From Reclinomonas americana ATCC 50394 (taxonomy: Eukaryota; Jakobida; Jakobea; Jakobida): a DNA stretch of 41,458 nt. The DNA is taken from assembly GCA_048213135.1 (NCBI GenBank), contig PS015011.1, forward strand, positions 22,308 through 63,765. The letters are read 5' to 3'. The notes beneath the pieces were generated by a model that searched no databases, was not told the origin of the DNA, and saw nothing but the letters and a program-made list of their open reading frames with translations. Shown in pieces: positions 1 to 10,455 of this stretch; within the stretch, counting starts at the first letter, position 1, and each line of letters begins with the position of its first letter. A program made the position numbers and the translations under genes.

Positions 1-66
1 ACGTACGTACGTACGTACGTACGTACGTACGTACGTACGTACGTACGTACGTACGTACGTACGTAC

Positions 67-147
<81 letters not shown>
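1..147. repeat. Simple-sequence block at scaffold edge
   Basis: Seventeen perfect ACGT tetranucleotides (1-68) pass directly into about 40 CT dinucleotides (69-147). ACGT is its own reverse complement, so the first block is a continuous palindrome. This probably ended the assembly here. I see nothing coding in it. Confidence 0.97.
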
Positions 148-149
<2 letters not shown>

Positions 150-318
150 GTTTCGCATCTGCCTCGCCGTACTGGCTTGCTCCATTGTGTGTGTGCGCGT
201 GTGTGTGTGGGCATGTCGTTCATGAGCGAGGCCACCGTCACCAGTGTGCCTGTCTTTTCCTGCCCTCCCCTGTCTGTGTCAGGCACATGCATTCTCACCA
301 TCAATCACCCCGCAGCTG

Positions 319-2430
319 ATGCGCCCCGCTGGTGCTGTGCGCTACTTTGCCGCTGCTCCGAATGTCATTGAGATCCGCATGCCGGGTGTGTGTGTGTGAC
401 GCGCACTGCTCCTTCCTCCCTCCTGTGCGTCACTCTGACTCACTCCTTGCGCAGCGCTCTCGCCCACAATGTCACAGGGCAACATTGTGTCGTGGAAGAA
501 GAAAGTCGGCGGTGCGCAGCGTGTGCTTGCGTTTTCGCGCAGTGTCTGTTGTTGACTGTCTTTGGTGTGCAGATGAGATCAAGCAGGGTGAGATCATTGC
601 CGAGATTGAGGTTTGTTTCTTGTTCTCTTCGTGCTGGCCGCTGTTTGCGAATACCAAAACGATTGCGTGCAGACGGACAAGGCCACGCTGGACTACGAGT
701 CGCCAGAGGATGGGTTTATGGCGCAGCATGTCAAGCCTGCTGGCACACAAGAAGTCCCCGTTGGCGATGTTTTGTCATTCTCTTCGTCATTCCACCGCCA
801 CTCGTTCGTCTCTTGCTCACTGGTGGCCGACCGCCGCAGCTCATTGCGTTGATGGTGGAGAATGCTGCTGATGTGGCTGCGGTGGAGAAGGGTGGTGCAG
901 CGAAGCCTGCCGCCGCTGCCGCTGCCGCTCCGGCTGCTCCGGCTGCTGCTGCTGCTGCCCCGGCTGCCGCTGCTGCTCCGGCTGCCGCCGCCGCTGCTGC
1001 TTCTGCGTCTGGTTTGACGCATATCTTCTTCGCTTAATGTACAGCAGGCTGCGGAAGCACTCACACCCCTCAAAATCGGCAGCAGGTGGTCGCGTGGCAG
1101 CGACTCCCTTGGCCAAGAAGCTGGCCGCCGACTCGGGCATCAGCATCTCGTCGGTGCCTGGAACCGGTCCGTCTGGTCGTGTGGTTGCTGCGGACGTGAG
1201 AGAGTTCAAGCGTTGCGTACTTTATTCTCGTGTGAGATCTTTGCGCTGCGAGTCTCGAGTATTAGTTGACCGACACGTGCGCGCGTGCGCGTGTAGCCTC
1301 TGCTGCTCCTGCCGCCGCCGCTGCCGCTGCCCCTGCTCCTGCTCCTGCTGCTCCGGCTCCTCCGTGCGTCGCCTGCTCTTTTCTTCAGCCCACTCCCCCT
1401 CTCATTCTCTTACATGGCAACTGACGAGCAGGGCCGCCGCCGCTGCTGCTGCCGCTGCTGCGGGTTACACCGACTTGCCTCTGACCAACATGCGCAAGGT
1501 GATTGCCGATCGCCTGGTCCAGTCCAAGCAACAGATTCCGCACTACTACTTGACCGTGAGCTGCAACGTCGACTCTCTGTTGAAGTTTCGTCAATCGCTT
1601 CCTGTCTCTCGCACAATGCGACTCTCTGACGGACAGATTTTCTCATCGTGCTCAGGCTGCGCGCGGAGCTGAACGCTGCCGGTGGTGAGGACTACAAGTT
1701 GTCGGTCAACGACTTTATTGTGAAGGCTGCTGCCTTGGCGTGCCGCAAGGTGCCGGCAGTGAATTCATCGTGGCTCGGCAACGCCATTCGTCAGTACGAC
1801 TACGTGGACGTGAGCGTTGCTGTCAGCACACCCAGTGGACTGATTACGCCCATTCTGAAGGACGCCGATCGCAAGGTAGTTCTTCTCTCGCTGCATCGTT
1901 GTCTCCGTTCTTGTATCCCACTCGGCAACTGTAGGGCCTGGCCACCTTGTCGAACGAGATGAAGGTGCTGGCAGAAAAGGCGCGCAACAACAAGCTGACA
2001 CCACCAGAGTTCCAGGTCTGTTGAATATTTTGCATTGTGCATGATGCCTGTGTCGTCTCATCGTCTATGCCTTTATGCAGGGTGGCACATTCACGATCAG
2101 CAACCTCGGCATGTTTGGCATCAAGCAGTTCACCGCCGTGATCAATCCGCCGCAGTCGTGCATTCTGGCGGTTGGTGGAAGCGAGAAGACAGTGGTGGTG
2201 AACCCGAAGGCCAAGTTGCGTGACACACGGAATGCCGTGTTGGGTGAGTGTTGAATCCCTGTCGGCTCATCGCCCGTGGCCACAGGGATGGTGAGAGCCC
2301 CTACACGACGGCGACGTTGATGAACGTGACGCTCTCTTGCGATCACCGTGTTGTGGATGGTGCTGTCGGCGCACAGTGGCTGCAGCACTTCAAGTCCTAC
2401 GTCGAGGATCCACTCAAGATGCTCTTGTAG
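319..2430 (+). CDS. DLAT: Dihydrolipoamide acetyltransferase, E2 of pyruvate dehydrogenase (multi-exon)
   Basis: E2 core of the mitochondrial pyruvate dehydrogenase complex: it transfers the acetyl group from lipoyl-lysine to CoA. Exon 1 (319-385) begins with ATG, gives a short Arg/aromatic presequence ([13 protein letters not shown]) and runs into the lipoyl domain ([17 protein letters not shown]; lipoyl-lysine motif [10 protein letters not shown] across 573-768). Further exons start near 455, 573, 673, 840 and 1086. An Ala/Pro linker leads to the E3-binding domain (ATPLAKKLA...GTGPSGRV, about 1086-1200), a second Ala/Pro linker, and the acyltransferase domain from about 1465 ([18 protein letters not shown]). 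Landmarks are [26 protein letters not shown] and the catalytic [15 protein letters not shown]. The end DPLKMLL* is as in animal E2. One lipoyl domain is seen. An upstream exon is possible. Splicing near 1606-1670 and 2240 is uncertain. Identity is very secure. Confidence 0.96.
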
Positions 2431-2530
2431 GCGCCTGGTGCCCACCGCTGTATATGCTGTGGTTTCTGTTGTGGACCGAGAATACAGCGGCAAAGTGTTG
2501 AATTTACATCAGCGCATCGACGCGCTCTAC

Positions 2531-5500
2531 TTAGGAACTGCCACTTCTTACGGCGGCAAGGCTCATCGCCACCGCCTGTTGCTCCAACTCGCTCTCCGAG
2601 TGCACCAACACATCGTCTTCTGCGTCCACTTGTCCGTCGCCGGCCACGCCTGTCACAATCAAACGGTTAAACAGATGCACACACGAAGCACACCGCGCAA
2701 ATGCTGACTGGGCTGGTACCTTGCGCTTCCTCCTGCTCGTTGCGCATGTACACCAAGAACGAGGCCGCTGGTCGGTTGCGTCCAGTCGACTCCTGTCGCA
2801 TGAACCGCTCGGTGGCCTGCATGCAAACGTGAGGAACGAGGGGTTGCTGACAGCATTCTTCATTNNNNNNNNNNNNNNNNNNNNGCACTCAACTCGCTGG
2901 CCATCTGCGCCATCCAGAGTGATCCATGTGTTGTCGCGTGTGTCGAGCGCAAACGTACACTGGCCGACCACCAAGCGCAACGAGTACTCGTCGCCGAGGA
3001 TGGTCGAAAAGACACTGTCCAACTGTGCCATGAGCTCCGCCTTTTCCGCGTCACACTCTGCACACGCGTACAAGTGAGAACAACGCCACTCTCTGCTTGA
3101 GGCAACCAACCGCAAGCCACTACGCAACCTGTAATTCGCTGCCGCACGGTCTCGAGTTCGCAGTCCACCAGCTGGGCAGTCACTTGCAGGTCAGCGTTGC
3201 GTCGGAAGCCGCCACTTCTGCAGTACTCCTTCACTCCCTCCAAGAAGACTTGACGCTGGAACAACCGACTAGATGCGGGAAGGCCACTATGCAAAGTCTG
3301 CAGAGAGCAGCGTGAGCGACACGCTGATGAAACACGACAGTCGTTTCCTTTCAAACCTTGCAAGCCCGCGGCAAGCGCAGTAGTCGCTCTTTGCGATCCT
3401 CGCACGCTTGTATCCTACTGTAGATGGAGACAGCCTCCAGGAAGCATGCCTCCACATCACCCACAGCGTCGGCCGTGTAGCGGCGCATGTGAAGCAGCTG
3501 CTCAAACGCAAACTCGCGGATGGCTTCACCCTTGCCACACTGCCGATCGATCATCAGTCAGTCAGTCAGGCAACTCAGGTCCCCTTCGTGAAACATACAT
3601 CCCGACACTGCGACTCACATGCAACGAGACCACCAGCATCGGCGGCAGTCTCGTGATGGCGCGCGAGCCGATTGGCATCGGCGACGGTGAGCCCGTGTGA
3701 TCCATGGTCAACGGCAACAACTGGCGATCGAGCGCAGCCTGCACGCAAGCACAGTTCTTCACGTCGACGCCCAACTGTGCAAGAGTCTGTGCCACGCAAT
3801 CCAGCAACTGTCAGAGTCAGCGCGTGACAACGGCCAGCACGGCCTGTTCGCTCACTCACCGTGGACTCGCCGGTGTCGAGTTGTGTTGACCGAATGTTGA
3901 GAGCACTGGGGAAAACAGACAAACATCTGTGAGCAATCGAACCAAGCAGACACGAACAAGCACCCGGCGCGTACTCTTCCACTGCCGCCGCCACCGGCAC
4001 GCTGCTGCATTGTTGCAGAGTGTGCAACACAACCTCGTACAAACGCTCCCACACAAGCGCCACGTCTGTCAGGCAAGTGCAGAACGTGAGAGACCACATG
4101 GAGAACTGCAAGGCGAGTCACAAAGAGACAACACACCAGATTGCCGCTCTGCTGCGATCCGGCTCACGGTGATGAAGCTGTCCAACAGCGCCTCGCTTGT
4201 AAGCTCCACGACCTCACCGGTGCACATCAGATTGGCAAACAGATTCTGCACGAGAAGCACAACTGCAACACCCCCAGCTCAGCACAGCGACAGTGTTCAC
4301 CGCACACCACAACAACGCACACTCAATGCGCTGGAAATCGCGAAGCACAGCGTTGCTGTCGGCACGCTCGTCGACAGCCTTCACGGGGTCTGCAGATGCC
4401 ACAAAGACGCAGTGAGTAATGCACGCAGCAGTCAGTGCATGGACACACCGCAGTTGCCGCACCACGAATGTGCAGCGGGGTCGATGTCACCGGACGTGCC
4501 GGCACAAAAGCAAAAATGGCACGTCGCATCGGCAGAATCCAGAATGCCATCAACAAGCACGCATTCAGTGCCGCGTGTCCTCTCTTGGTCGGTTGCGACA
4601 CGAGATGATGCAGAGTGGAGGGATAGTATTGCTGGGTGGCGTCGGAGTCCAGAGAGAAATTCTCCAGTACGCTCGCTGGGCAACAGATGCAACTAGTAAG
4701 TTAGGCAGTTGATACCAAAGTACTCGGTTTTTCTCACACCATCCACACAGCGCATCAGCTCCTCGGATCCACGGGCCTCCGCAATGANNNNNNNNNNNNN
4801 NNNNNNNNNNNNNNNNCCGACAGACAGATCAACAGGCGTTCAGCCTGATCCGGGAAGAGCGACAGTCTGTTTTGCCCCCAAGAACGTAATAGATGTAAGT
4901 CAACTGCATCCAAGGTCAACAACAACACGAAAATGTCTCTGCACTTCATACCGATTACGTGTCGCCAGCAGCACCGCAGTGTCGCTGCTGGACGACAGCG
5001 CACCGAGGATAGTGAAAGCAGTTTCCACTTCCGGCACATCGTCCACCTCTGCAATTCACATGCATGCGTTCAGCACCGTGACATGGGCAGCAGATGGACA
5101 CGACACGACAGCAAACCTTCCACCACAGCGGCGACATCTGCACTCAAACCCAGCATGCGTCTGAGGTGCGAGACGAGCCGTTCGGGGCGCGTCGGCGATT
5201 TGACCGAGGTGACAGCAAGCTGGAAGCGGAGCGGTGGTGCGCGTCCGTTGATAACATCTGCGGTAGATCAGTAAAGGAAGTATCACCTCGCCACAAAGAA
5301 ACCACACACACCTTGCTGGCGATGCAAGCCACACATTTCGCCAAGCACCGAGTCTGTTTTTGGTCCACCGTCGACAGCAGACTCGGCTGTATCCACTGCA
5401 TGGATACGATTGCGCAGCAGCTCTTCCGCGAAAGCGTGCAAATCGGACGAATCTGTGCCCAAGCACGCCGACAGTCACACAGACGGCGGGAGACGCCACC

Positions 5501-6863
5501 GCATGCGAGGTTCATGGTATACTTACAATACTCCTGGAACTTGAGGTGGCACGCGGTGGTGATTGCGAAAAACTCGTCAATAACACGACGAACAAGTCCG
5601 TCGGGGCGACCAACGGCTTCGGGCTTCCCGTCAGAGGTGTCTTTCGGGAGGTTGTAGCCGTACCCGCCTCCGGGTTGATCCACACGTCGGAAGCCAGCAA
5701 TCTGCAACGATATGCGCGGACGGAGTCAGAATCGTGCTGCGCGCTCCAGCTGAAGGCAGACGGGGGAACCTCCAGAGTTCGGGGAAAATACGGAAGCGAT
5801 CGCAAGAGCGGCGACGACGAGGGGATCCAGCGAGCGCTGCATTCAGGTTTCAGCATGCAGCAGCGGCAGCAGCATGAATGCAACGGTACGTAACGAATCG
5901 TCTTCGGGGTCATCGAGAATCTTGTTGAACACTTGGTGCACCGCTTGCGACAGGCGGATCAGCGTCTGCACAGCCAAAAAGTAGTGTTCAGTGCGCAAGC
6001 GGCGGGGGAAGAGTCGACACCGAGTCGCGACTCACATCGTAGTTGCCATCCTCACTCAGCGCACGGAACACACGTGCCAGCAGCGCATCCCTCAACTGCA
6101 CATGCAGCTCCACCAGCGAATGCTGGCATCGGAACAGGCGTCGGTTCGCGGTGCCGTAGTGCTCCAGCCGTCGCCACGCAAAGCCCTACAAAGAGCAACC
6201 CGTGAGCAGTCCCTACCACCCTCACGCTTACCCACACCACGCACCGTATTCGCCGGCAACTCCACCGTCACATCTCGCGGAACTCGCAACTGCAGCACAG
6301 AGTGATGACTTGCGGCACACAGTCACAGAGAGAGAGAGAGAGAGAGAGACGCACAAACCTCCACAGTCATCTGGGTGAGTTGCATTACACTGACAAACGC
6401 GTGCAGAGTCACTGCGTACTCTCGATTGTAGGGCACGGACGACTCGGGCAAATAGTCGACCATGATCGTCTGATGATGATGATGATGAAGATGAAGAAGT
6501 TGTCAGATGTCCACACACACACGCACACACAATGCCACCCACTCACCTGTGTGGATGAGTAACCCTCGAGAGGGCTCACACGAAGGAACGACACACTCGG
6601 GTCTGTGGAGAAGGCCGTGGACTGCATGCAAATGTGTGAGATGAGTGGCGTGTGTGCGTGAGAAGAGAGAGACGAGTGTAGAGAGGGAGGTTGGAGACCA
6701 GGTGATCAAAGAGACGCTCCGGCGAGTAGTTGAGCATGGAGGCTGCGCGGAATGCAGGTTTTACATAAGCAAGACCTGCCAAGAGTGCCGAGTGTGACAC
6801 GTGAAGAGACTCACGATCCATGCGGAGGAGGCCCGCAAGCAGATCCATTCTTGAGAGATCCAT
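2531..6863 (-). CDS. USP25/28/Ubp2-like protein, apparently catalytically dead ubiquitin hydrolase
   Basis: Multi-exon gene; ATG at 6863 (MDLSRMDLLAGLLRMD), stop at 2531. The N-terminal two thirds is mainly helical and not recognised, though a stretch near 4950-5250 (RMLGLSADV; AFTILGALSSSSDTAVLLA) recalls the short repeats before the peptidase in yeast Ubp2. From about 4590 downward it follows the USP fold. A Cys-box-like segment (KRGHAALNACLLMAFWILP) leads to VLRDFQRI and LFANLMCTGEVVELTSEAL, then a segment where QQD..EF is expected, then CVQAALDRQLLPL and AITRLPPMLVVSL. HMRRYTADAV and a long helical insertion follow, as in USP25/28, then EYSLRLVVGQCTFAL, DNTWITLDGADGQRVE and ASFLVYMRNEQEE. 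The Cys, the QQD Asp and the GHY His are not seen at their expected places. The alignment is by eye. N-runs at 2865-2884 and 4788-4816 lie inside the gene. It converges on DLAT with about 100 nt between the stops. Confidence 0.62.
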
Positions 6864-7037
6864 AACTGCTGCTGCTGCTGCTCACTTACTCGTCAAGGTT
6901 TGTGTGTGTAGTGTTTTATAAATTCGTGGTGACTCAAACAAATTTTCGACGACGCCTGCTTCCTCCCTCTCTCCCTCTCTGTTGCACTCGCGCGCGCCCG
7001 CACGCAGTCTCGCTGCCACTCATCAACGACGGCGACG
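6862..7037. promoter_or_regulatory. Divergent promoter between USP-like gene and SNW1, with TATA-like site
   Basis: Short spacer between head-to-head genes. A TTTTATAAAT element lies at 6914-6923, suitably placed for the plus-strand SNW1 gene, and a CTG tract (about 6868-6882) lies beside the minus-strand start. A pyrimidine-rich stretch (6958-6985) and a cgcag acceptor near 7010 suggest a 5' intron for SNW1. Promoter function is inferred. Confidence 0.35.
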
Positions 7038-9456
7038 ATGACGGTCGGGCGATCGGGATCCCGAGGCGGAGCGCGAACGGGNNNNNNNNNNNNNNNNNNN
7101 NNNNNNNNNNNNNNNNNNNNNNNNNNNNNNNNNNNNNNNNNNNNNNNNNNNNNNNNNNNNNNNNNNNNNNNNNNNNNNNNNNNNNNNNNNNNNNNNNNNN
7201 NNNNNNNNNNNNNNNNNNNNNNNNNNNNNNNNNNNNNNNNNNNNNNNNNNNNNNNNNNNNNNNNNNNNNNNNNNNNNNNNNNNNNNNNNNNNNNNNNNNN
7301 NNNNNNNNNNNNNNNNNNNNNNNNNNNNNNNNNNNNNNNNNNNNNNNNNNNNNNNNNNNNNNNNNNNNNNNNNNNNNNNNNNNNNNNNNNNNNNNNNNNN
7401 NNNNNNNNNNNNNNNNNNNNNNNNNNNNNNNNNNNNNNNNNNNNNNNNNNNNNNNNNNNNNNNNNNNNNNNNNNNNNNNNNNNNNNNNNNNNNNNNNNNN
7501 NNNNNNNNNNNNNNNNNNNNNNNNNNNNNNNNNNGACCCCTATCTCTCTTTCACACCTCAGCTCTCTTTCTCCCATCCCTCCCTCCCCATCCTTCTCCCT
7601 CCCGTCCCTCCCCCTCACTCCTTCTCTCGTGCATCCCCGAGCAGAAGACCGCGGGCAAGGTGGTGGCGCTCAAGACGGACTCGGATGGACGCCTGCAGTT
7701 TGATGCCATTGTGAAGCAGGGGCAGCGCAAGGACAAGAAGATCTTTTCGACGCGCGCCGATCTGGATGAGAAGGAGGTGAGTGTCGTGGTGTGCACACAG
7801 AGAGAGAGAGAGGGAGAAAGTGAAGAAGAAAGTGTGTCTCTGTGTGTGGTGAGTGAGGGAGATGTATATTGATAGAAAGAGCCAGAGAGAAGCAAAGAAC
7901 TTCTGCACACCCAATGTGAGAGACAAGACTGCCATGTGAGGGAGCCGCACTCACACTCTTGCCCTCTTCTCTCCGCAGTTCGGTGAGGATGAACTGGCTC
8001 GACCGGATACGGAGGCGGAGAAGGAGATTGCGGAGAGGACACGCAAGGCGCTGGAGGAGAAGATGAATGCGCGGGCCAAGGCCGCACGGCCGCAGGTGGG
8101 CACGCAGCAGGAGGAGCCGCAGTACATTCGGTACACGCCAGCCACGCAGAATGCGGCGCACAACTCGGGCGCCCAGCAGCGCATCATTCGTATGAGTTTC
8201 GTGATTCGCATTGCTTGGTCGCTGAGAGTTTCGGGAACGGGTTCACTCGTGTGAGCTCACCTGTCGCTCCGTCACCCTTCAGTGACGGCGCCCACGGATC
8301 CACTGGAGCCGCCAAAGTTCAAGCACGTCAAGGTCCCGCGAGGTGACTGACTATTCTTTTATTTTTTGTGTCACACATAGTGGTGATGATGATACACTCA
8401 ACATTTATCTTCGCGTGCAGGGGCTGGGTCGCCGCCGGTGCCGGTGATGCACTCGCCACCGCGCAAGCCGACGGCGCAGGAGGTGCAGGATTGGACCATT
8501 CCACCGTGCGTCTCCAACTGGAAGAATCCTCGCGGCTACACGATTTCTCTCGACAAGCGTCTGGCGGCCGATGGACGTGGCACACAGGAGGTCACCATCA
8601 GCAACAAGTTCGCCAAGCTGTCATCGGCCCTGTATGTGGCCGACCAGACGGCACGCGAGGAGCTTGAGCAGCGCAACAAGATCATTATCAAGATGAAGGA
8701 GAAGGAACGGACAAAACAGGAGGAGGAGCTGCGCGAGAAGGCGCGCCTGGCACGTCAGGAGCGCTCCGGTGTGGCGGGCATGAACGAATCGCTGAAGAGC
8801 CAGTTGCGTTGCTGTACTCTCCCCTCTCCCCCCTCTCTCCCTCTCCCCTCTTCTTCTCACACTGTTGCACCAGTCCGGAGGCGGATGAAGATCTGCGTGA
8901 GCGTGAGGAGCTGCGTGAGATGCGTCGCAAGCAGCGCGAGCGTGAGCATCGCAAAGAATCGCTGCGCGCTTCGGGTGGACTGAAGAAGCGTGAGGAGGAG
9001 CGTGATATCAGTGAGCGAGTGGCCCTCGGTCAGGGACCTTCCGCGCCCTCCAAGGAGCTCATGTACGATCAGCGTCTGTTTAATGCGAGTCAGGGTCTGA
9101 CATCGGGATTCGCCGCCGACGATTGTTGCGTCTTTTGTTTACGCGCACCCACACGTCGCTTCCGGCAGCTCACTGTATGAACAGCGTATGCCGTGTACGA
9201 CAAGCCGCTCTTCAGTGGCAGCAGTGCCAATCAATTGTACAGGCCCAAGGCAGTGGACACGGAGGTGTACGGTGGCGGTGATCAGCTGATGGATTCGCTC
9301 ACCAAGACTGAGCGCTTCCGACCCGACAAGGGCTTCTCGGGCACCGAGGGTGGCAAGACGGAGGTGCGTTGCCGGGATTTGCAAGTCTCTATCTCACTCC
9401 TCCTTACTTTCATCTCGCTGCCCCACCATCGCGGTTTTTCACTCGTGCTTGTGTGA
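7038..9456 (+). CDS. SNW1: SNW domain protein (SKIP/Prp45), splicing and transcription co-regulator
   Basis: Spliceosome component of the NTC/Prp19-associated set that also acts as a transcription coregulator in the nucleus. After the gap, exons from about 7650 encode KVVALKTDSDGRLQFDAIVKQGQ, then DELARPDTEAEKEIAERT, QYIRYTPATQNAAHNSGA and DPLEPPKFKHVKVPRG. The family signature follows at 8490-8600: IPPCVSNWKNPRGYTISLDK, LAADGRG, FAKLSSALYVADQTAREE. A long charged helix (about 8640-9010) leads to RDISERVALG, ELMYDQRLFN, GFAADD, YAVYDKPLF and ERFRPDKGFSG, all in the order known for SKIP. The N-terminus is largely inside the 7082-7534 gap. The ATG at 7038 (MTVGRSGSR) is only a candidate start and a preceding exon is possible. 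The 3' end is also unsure: GGKTE at 9361 may read through to the stop at 9456 or splice onward; the usual DPFGLD tail is not visible. Confidence 0.93.
7082..7534. other. Assembly gap (453 N)
   Basis: Run of N. It hides the N-terminal exons of SNW1, including the segment that would match PYGYRKGW...FGDGGAFPEI in other SKIP proteins. Confidence 1.
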
Positions 9457-9540
9457 CCTTTGTTTGCTCCCGTCCTTTCTCTCTCCCTCTCCCTCTNNNN
9501 NNNNNNNNNNNNNNNNTCTTGTGTGCGTGTGTGTGGCTCA

Positions 9541-9820
9541 TATGTGTGTGTTATGTGTTTATTCAGGCTGGTTCCCGCATCCACGAGCATGGCGACGCAA
9601 CACGGCGTTTGCGGTGGTTGGCCTGGTTGGCATCTGCACACCGTTGTTCCTCTACTCAGCAAAGCGCGAGGTGTGTGTGTGTGTGTGTGTGCGCGCGCTT
9701 GCTCATTGTACGTGTCACTTTTCCTCATTGGCCTTTGTGTGCGTGTGAATGCAGACCCGCATTGATGCGCCGACACGCCCCATCCCCAGCGAGCTGTGGA
9801 GCAGTGTGCCGAAAGTGTGA
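9541..9820 (+). CDS. Small single-pass membrane protein, conserved type, unknown function
   Basis: Two coding segments joined by a GT-repeat intron (9670-9754). The first encodes SGWFPHPRAWRRNTAF and a membrane helix (VVGLVGICTPLFLYS) ending SAKRE. The second encodes TRIDAPTRPIPSELWSSVPKV and a stop at 9818-9820. An in-frame ATG at 9541 gives about 60 residues, but the true first exon may lie in or before the N-run at 9497-9516. The pattern G-W-x5-W+RN, one hydrophobic helix, SA+RE, RPIPS..W resembles small uncharacterised eukaryotic membrane proteins, possibly of inner mitochondrial membrane; that location is a guess. It sits just after SNW1 on the same strand, and fusion to the SNW1 transcript cannot be excluded. 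Confidence 0.55.
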
Positions 9821-9892
9821 GAGCGAGAGAGTGATAGAACGGAGAGTGGCGCAGCAGCAGTACTGTGGAGGGGTTTCTCGCGCTGAGTGCCT

Positions 9893-10113
9893 ATGAATGA
9901 GTTGACTGTGGATGTGAGAGAGGTTGTGCATCGCAACAGCGAGAGAAGAGTGGGACTTGGAAGAGAGTTGCTTATCAGACTGTCTCGTCTGGCTGGACCC
10001 ACGCAGCATGGAAGAGGAACGCAGCTGTGCCTCTGGGTCTGAGCCTACTGCTTGGTGTTACGACGTTTGCGATTGTGTGTGACGTGATGAGTGCGATGGA
10101 TGATGCAAGATAG
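9893..10113 (+). CDS. Possible second small membrane protein (SGWTHAAWKRN type)
   Basis: An open frame from about 9975 to TAG at 10111-10113 reads TVSSGWTHAAWKRNAAVPL, a hydrophobic helix (GLSLLLGVTTFAIV) and CDVMSAMDDAR. The SGW-x4-AW+RN-hydrophobic order matches the protein immediately upstream, suggesting a related pair. No ATG is in this frame. An ATG at 9893 (MNELTVDVREVVHRN) could reach it only by a splice, for example a very short intron ending at 9980. The 3' end overlaps a minus-strand candidate (10058 onward), so at most one of the two may be real there. Treat as tentative. Confidence 0.35.
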
Positions 10114-10320
10114 AGATTACGTTTCCGAAGGCTATCATGGAGAAGTGCTTCCGATAGTCTCCAGGAGTGATCGTGCTCTCGGCGACCCGCTTGCGCTCCT
10201 TGTGCATCTCATCGGCGACATGCTGCAGTCGCGCCTTCGCCGCCTTGACGCACAGGGCTCTACTTCCACCGCCTCGACTATTGTGTTGCGCATTCCAGTC
10301 GCGTCTCTGCCTTCACAACA
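10058..10320 (-). CDS. Small charged-helix protein, last exon(s), unrecognised
   Basis: On the minus strand, an open frame after a plausible acceptor (gaaggcag) runs RRDWNAQHNSRGGGSRALC, then VKAAKARLQHVADEMHKERK and RVAESTITPGDYRKHFSM, ending at TAA 10058-10060. The middle is a strongly amphipathic charged helix with good codon periodicity, unlike the plus-strand shadow. The start is not clear. An upstream exon between 10320 and 10455 could supply ATG (one near 10416), just beyond the stop of the large beta-helix gene. I do not recognise the family. It could be a small coiled-coil protein, or an alternative tail of the neighbouring gene. Confidence 0.35.
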
Positions 10321-10455
10321 CACAGTGTGCCGCGCAGCTCGAATCAGATTATTTTCAAAGGGCGCTACTCATGTGTGTGTGTGCTCGTGCGCTCTGGTTA
10401 ACTTCAATTCCATGCATGAATTCATGTATTAACGGGATCGACACGCACACCCGCG

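Noticed and set aside
390-1037. 215-residue plus-strand ORF and reverse ORFs over the E2 Ala/Pro linker
   Set aside because: Only its last part (exon 5) is coding; the rest reads through introns of the E2 gene in the wrong frame. Reverse frames are Ser/Gln/Arg-rich shadows of GCN repeats.
6893-7714. Long ORFs on both strands spanning the 7082-7534 gap
   Set aside because: Most of their length is N and their ends do not match SNW1 or any neighbour.
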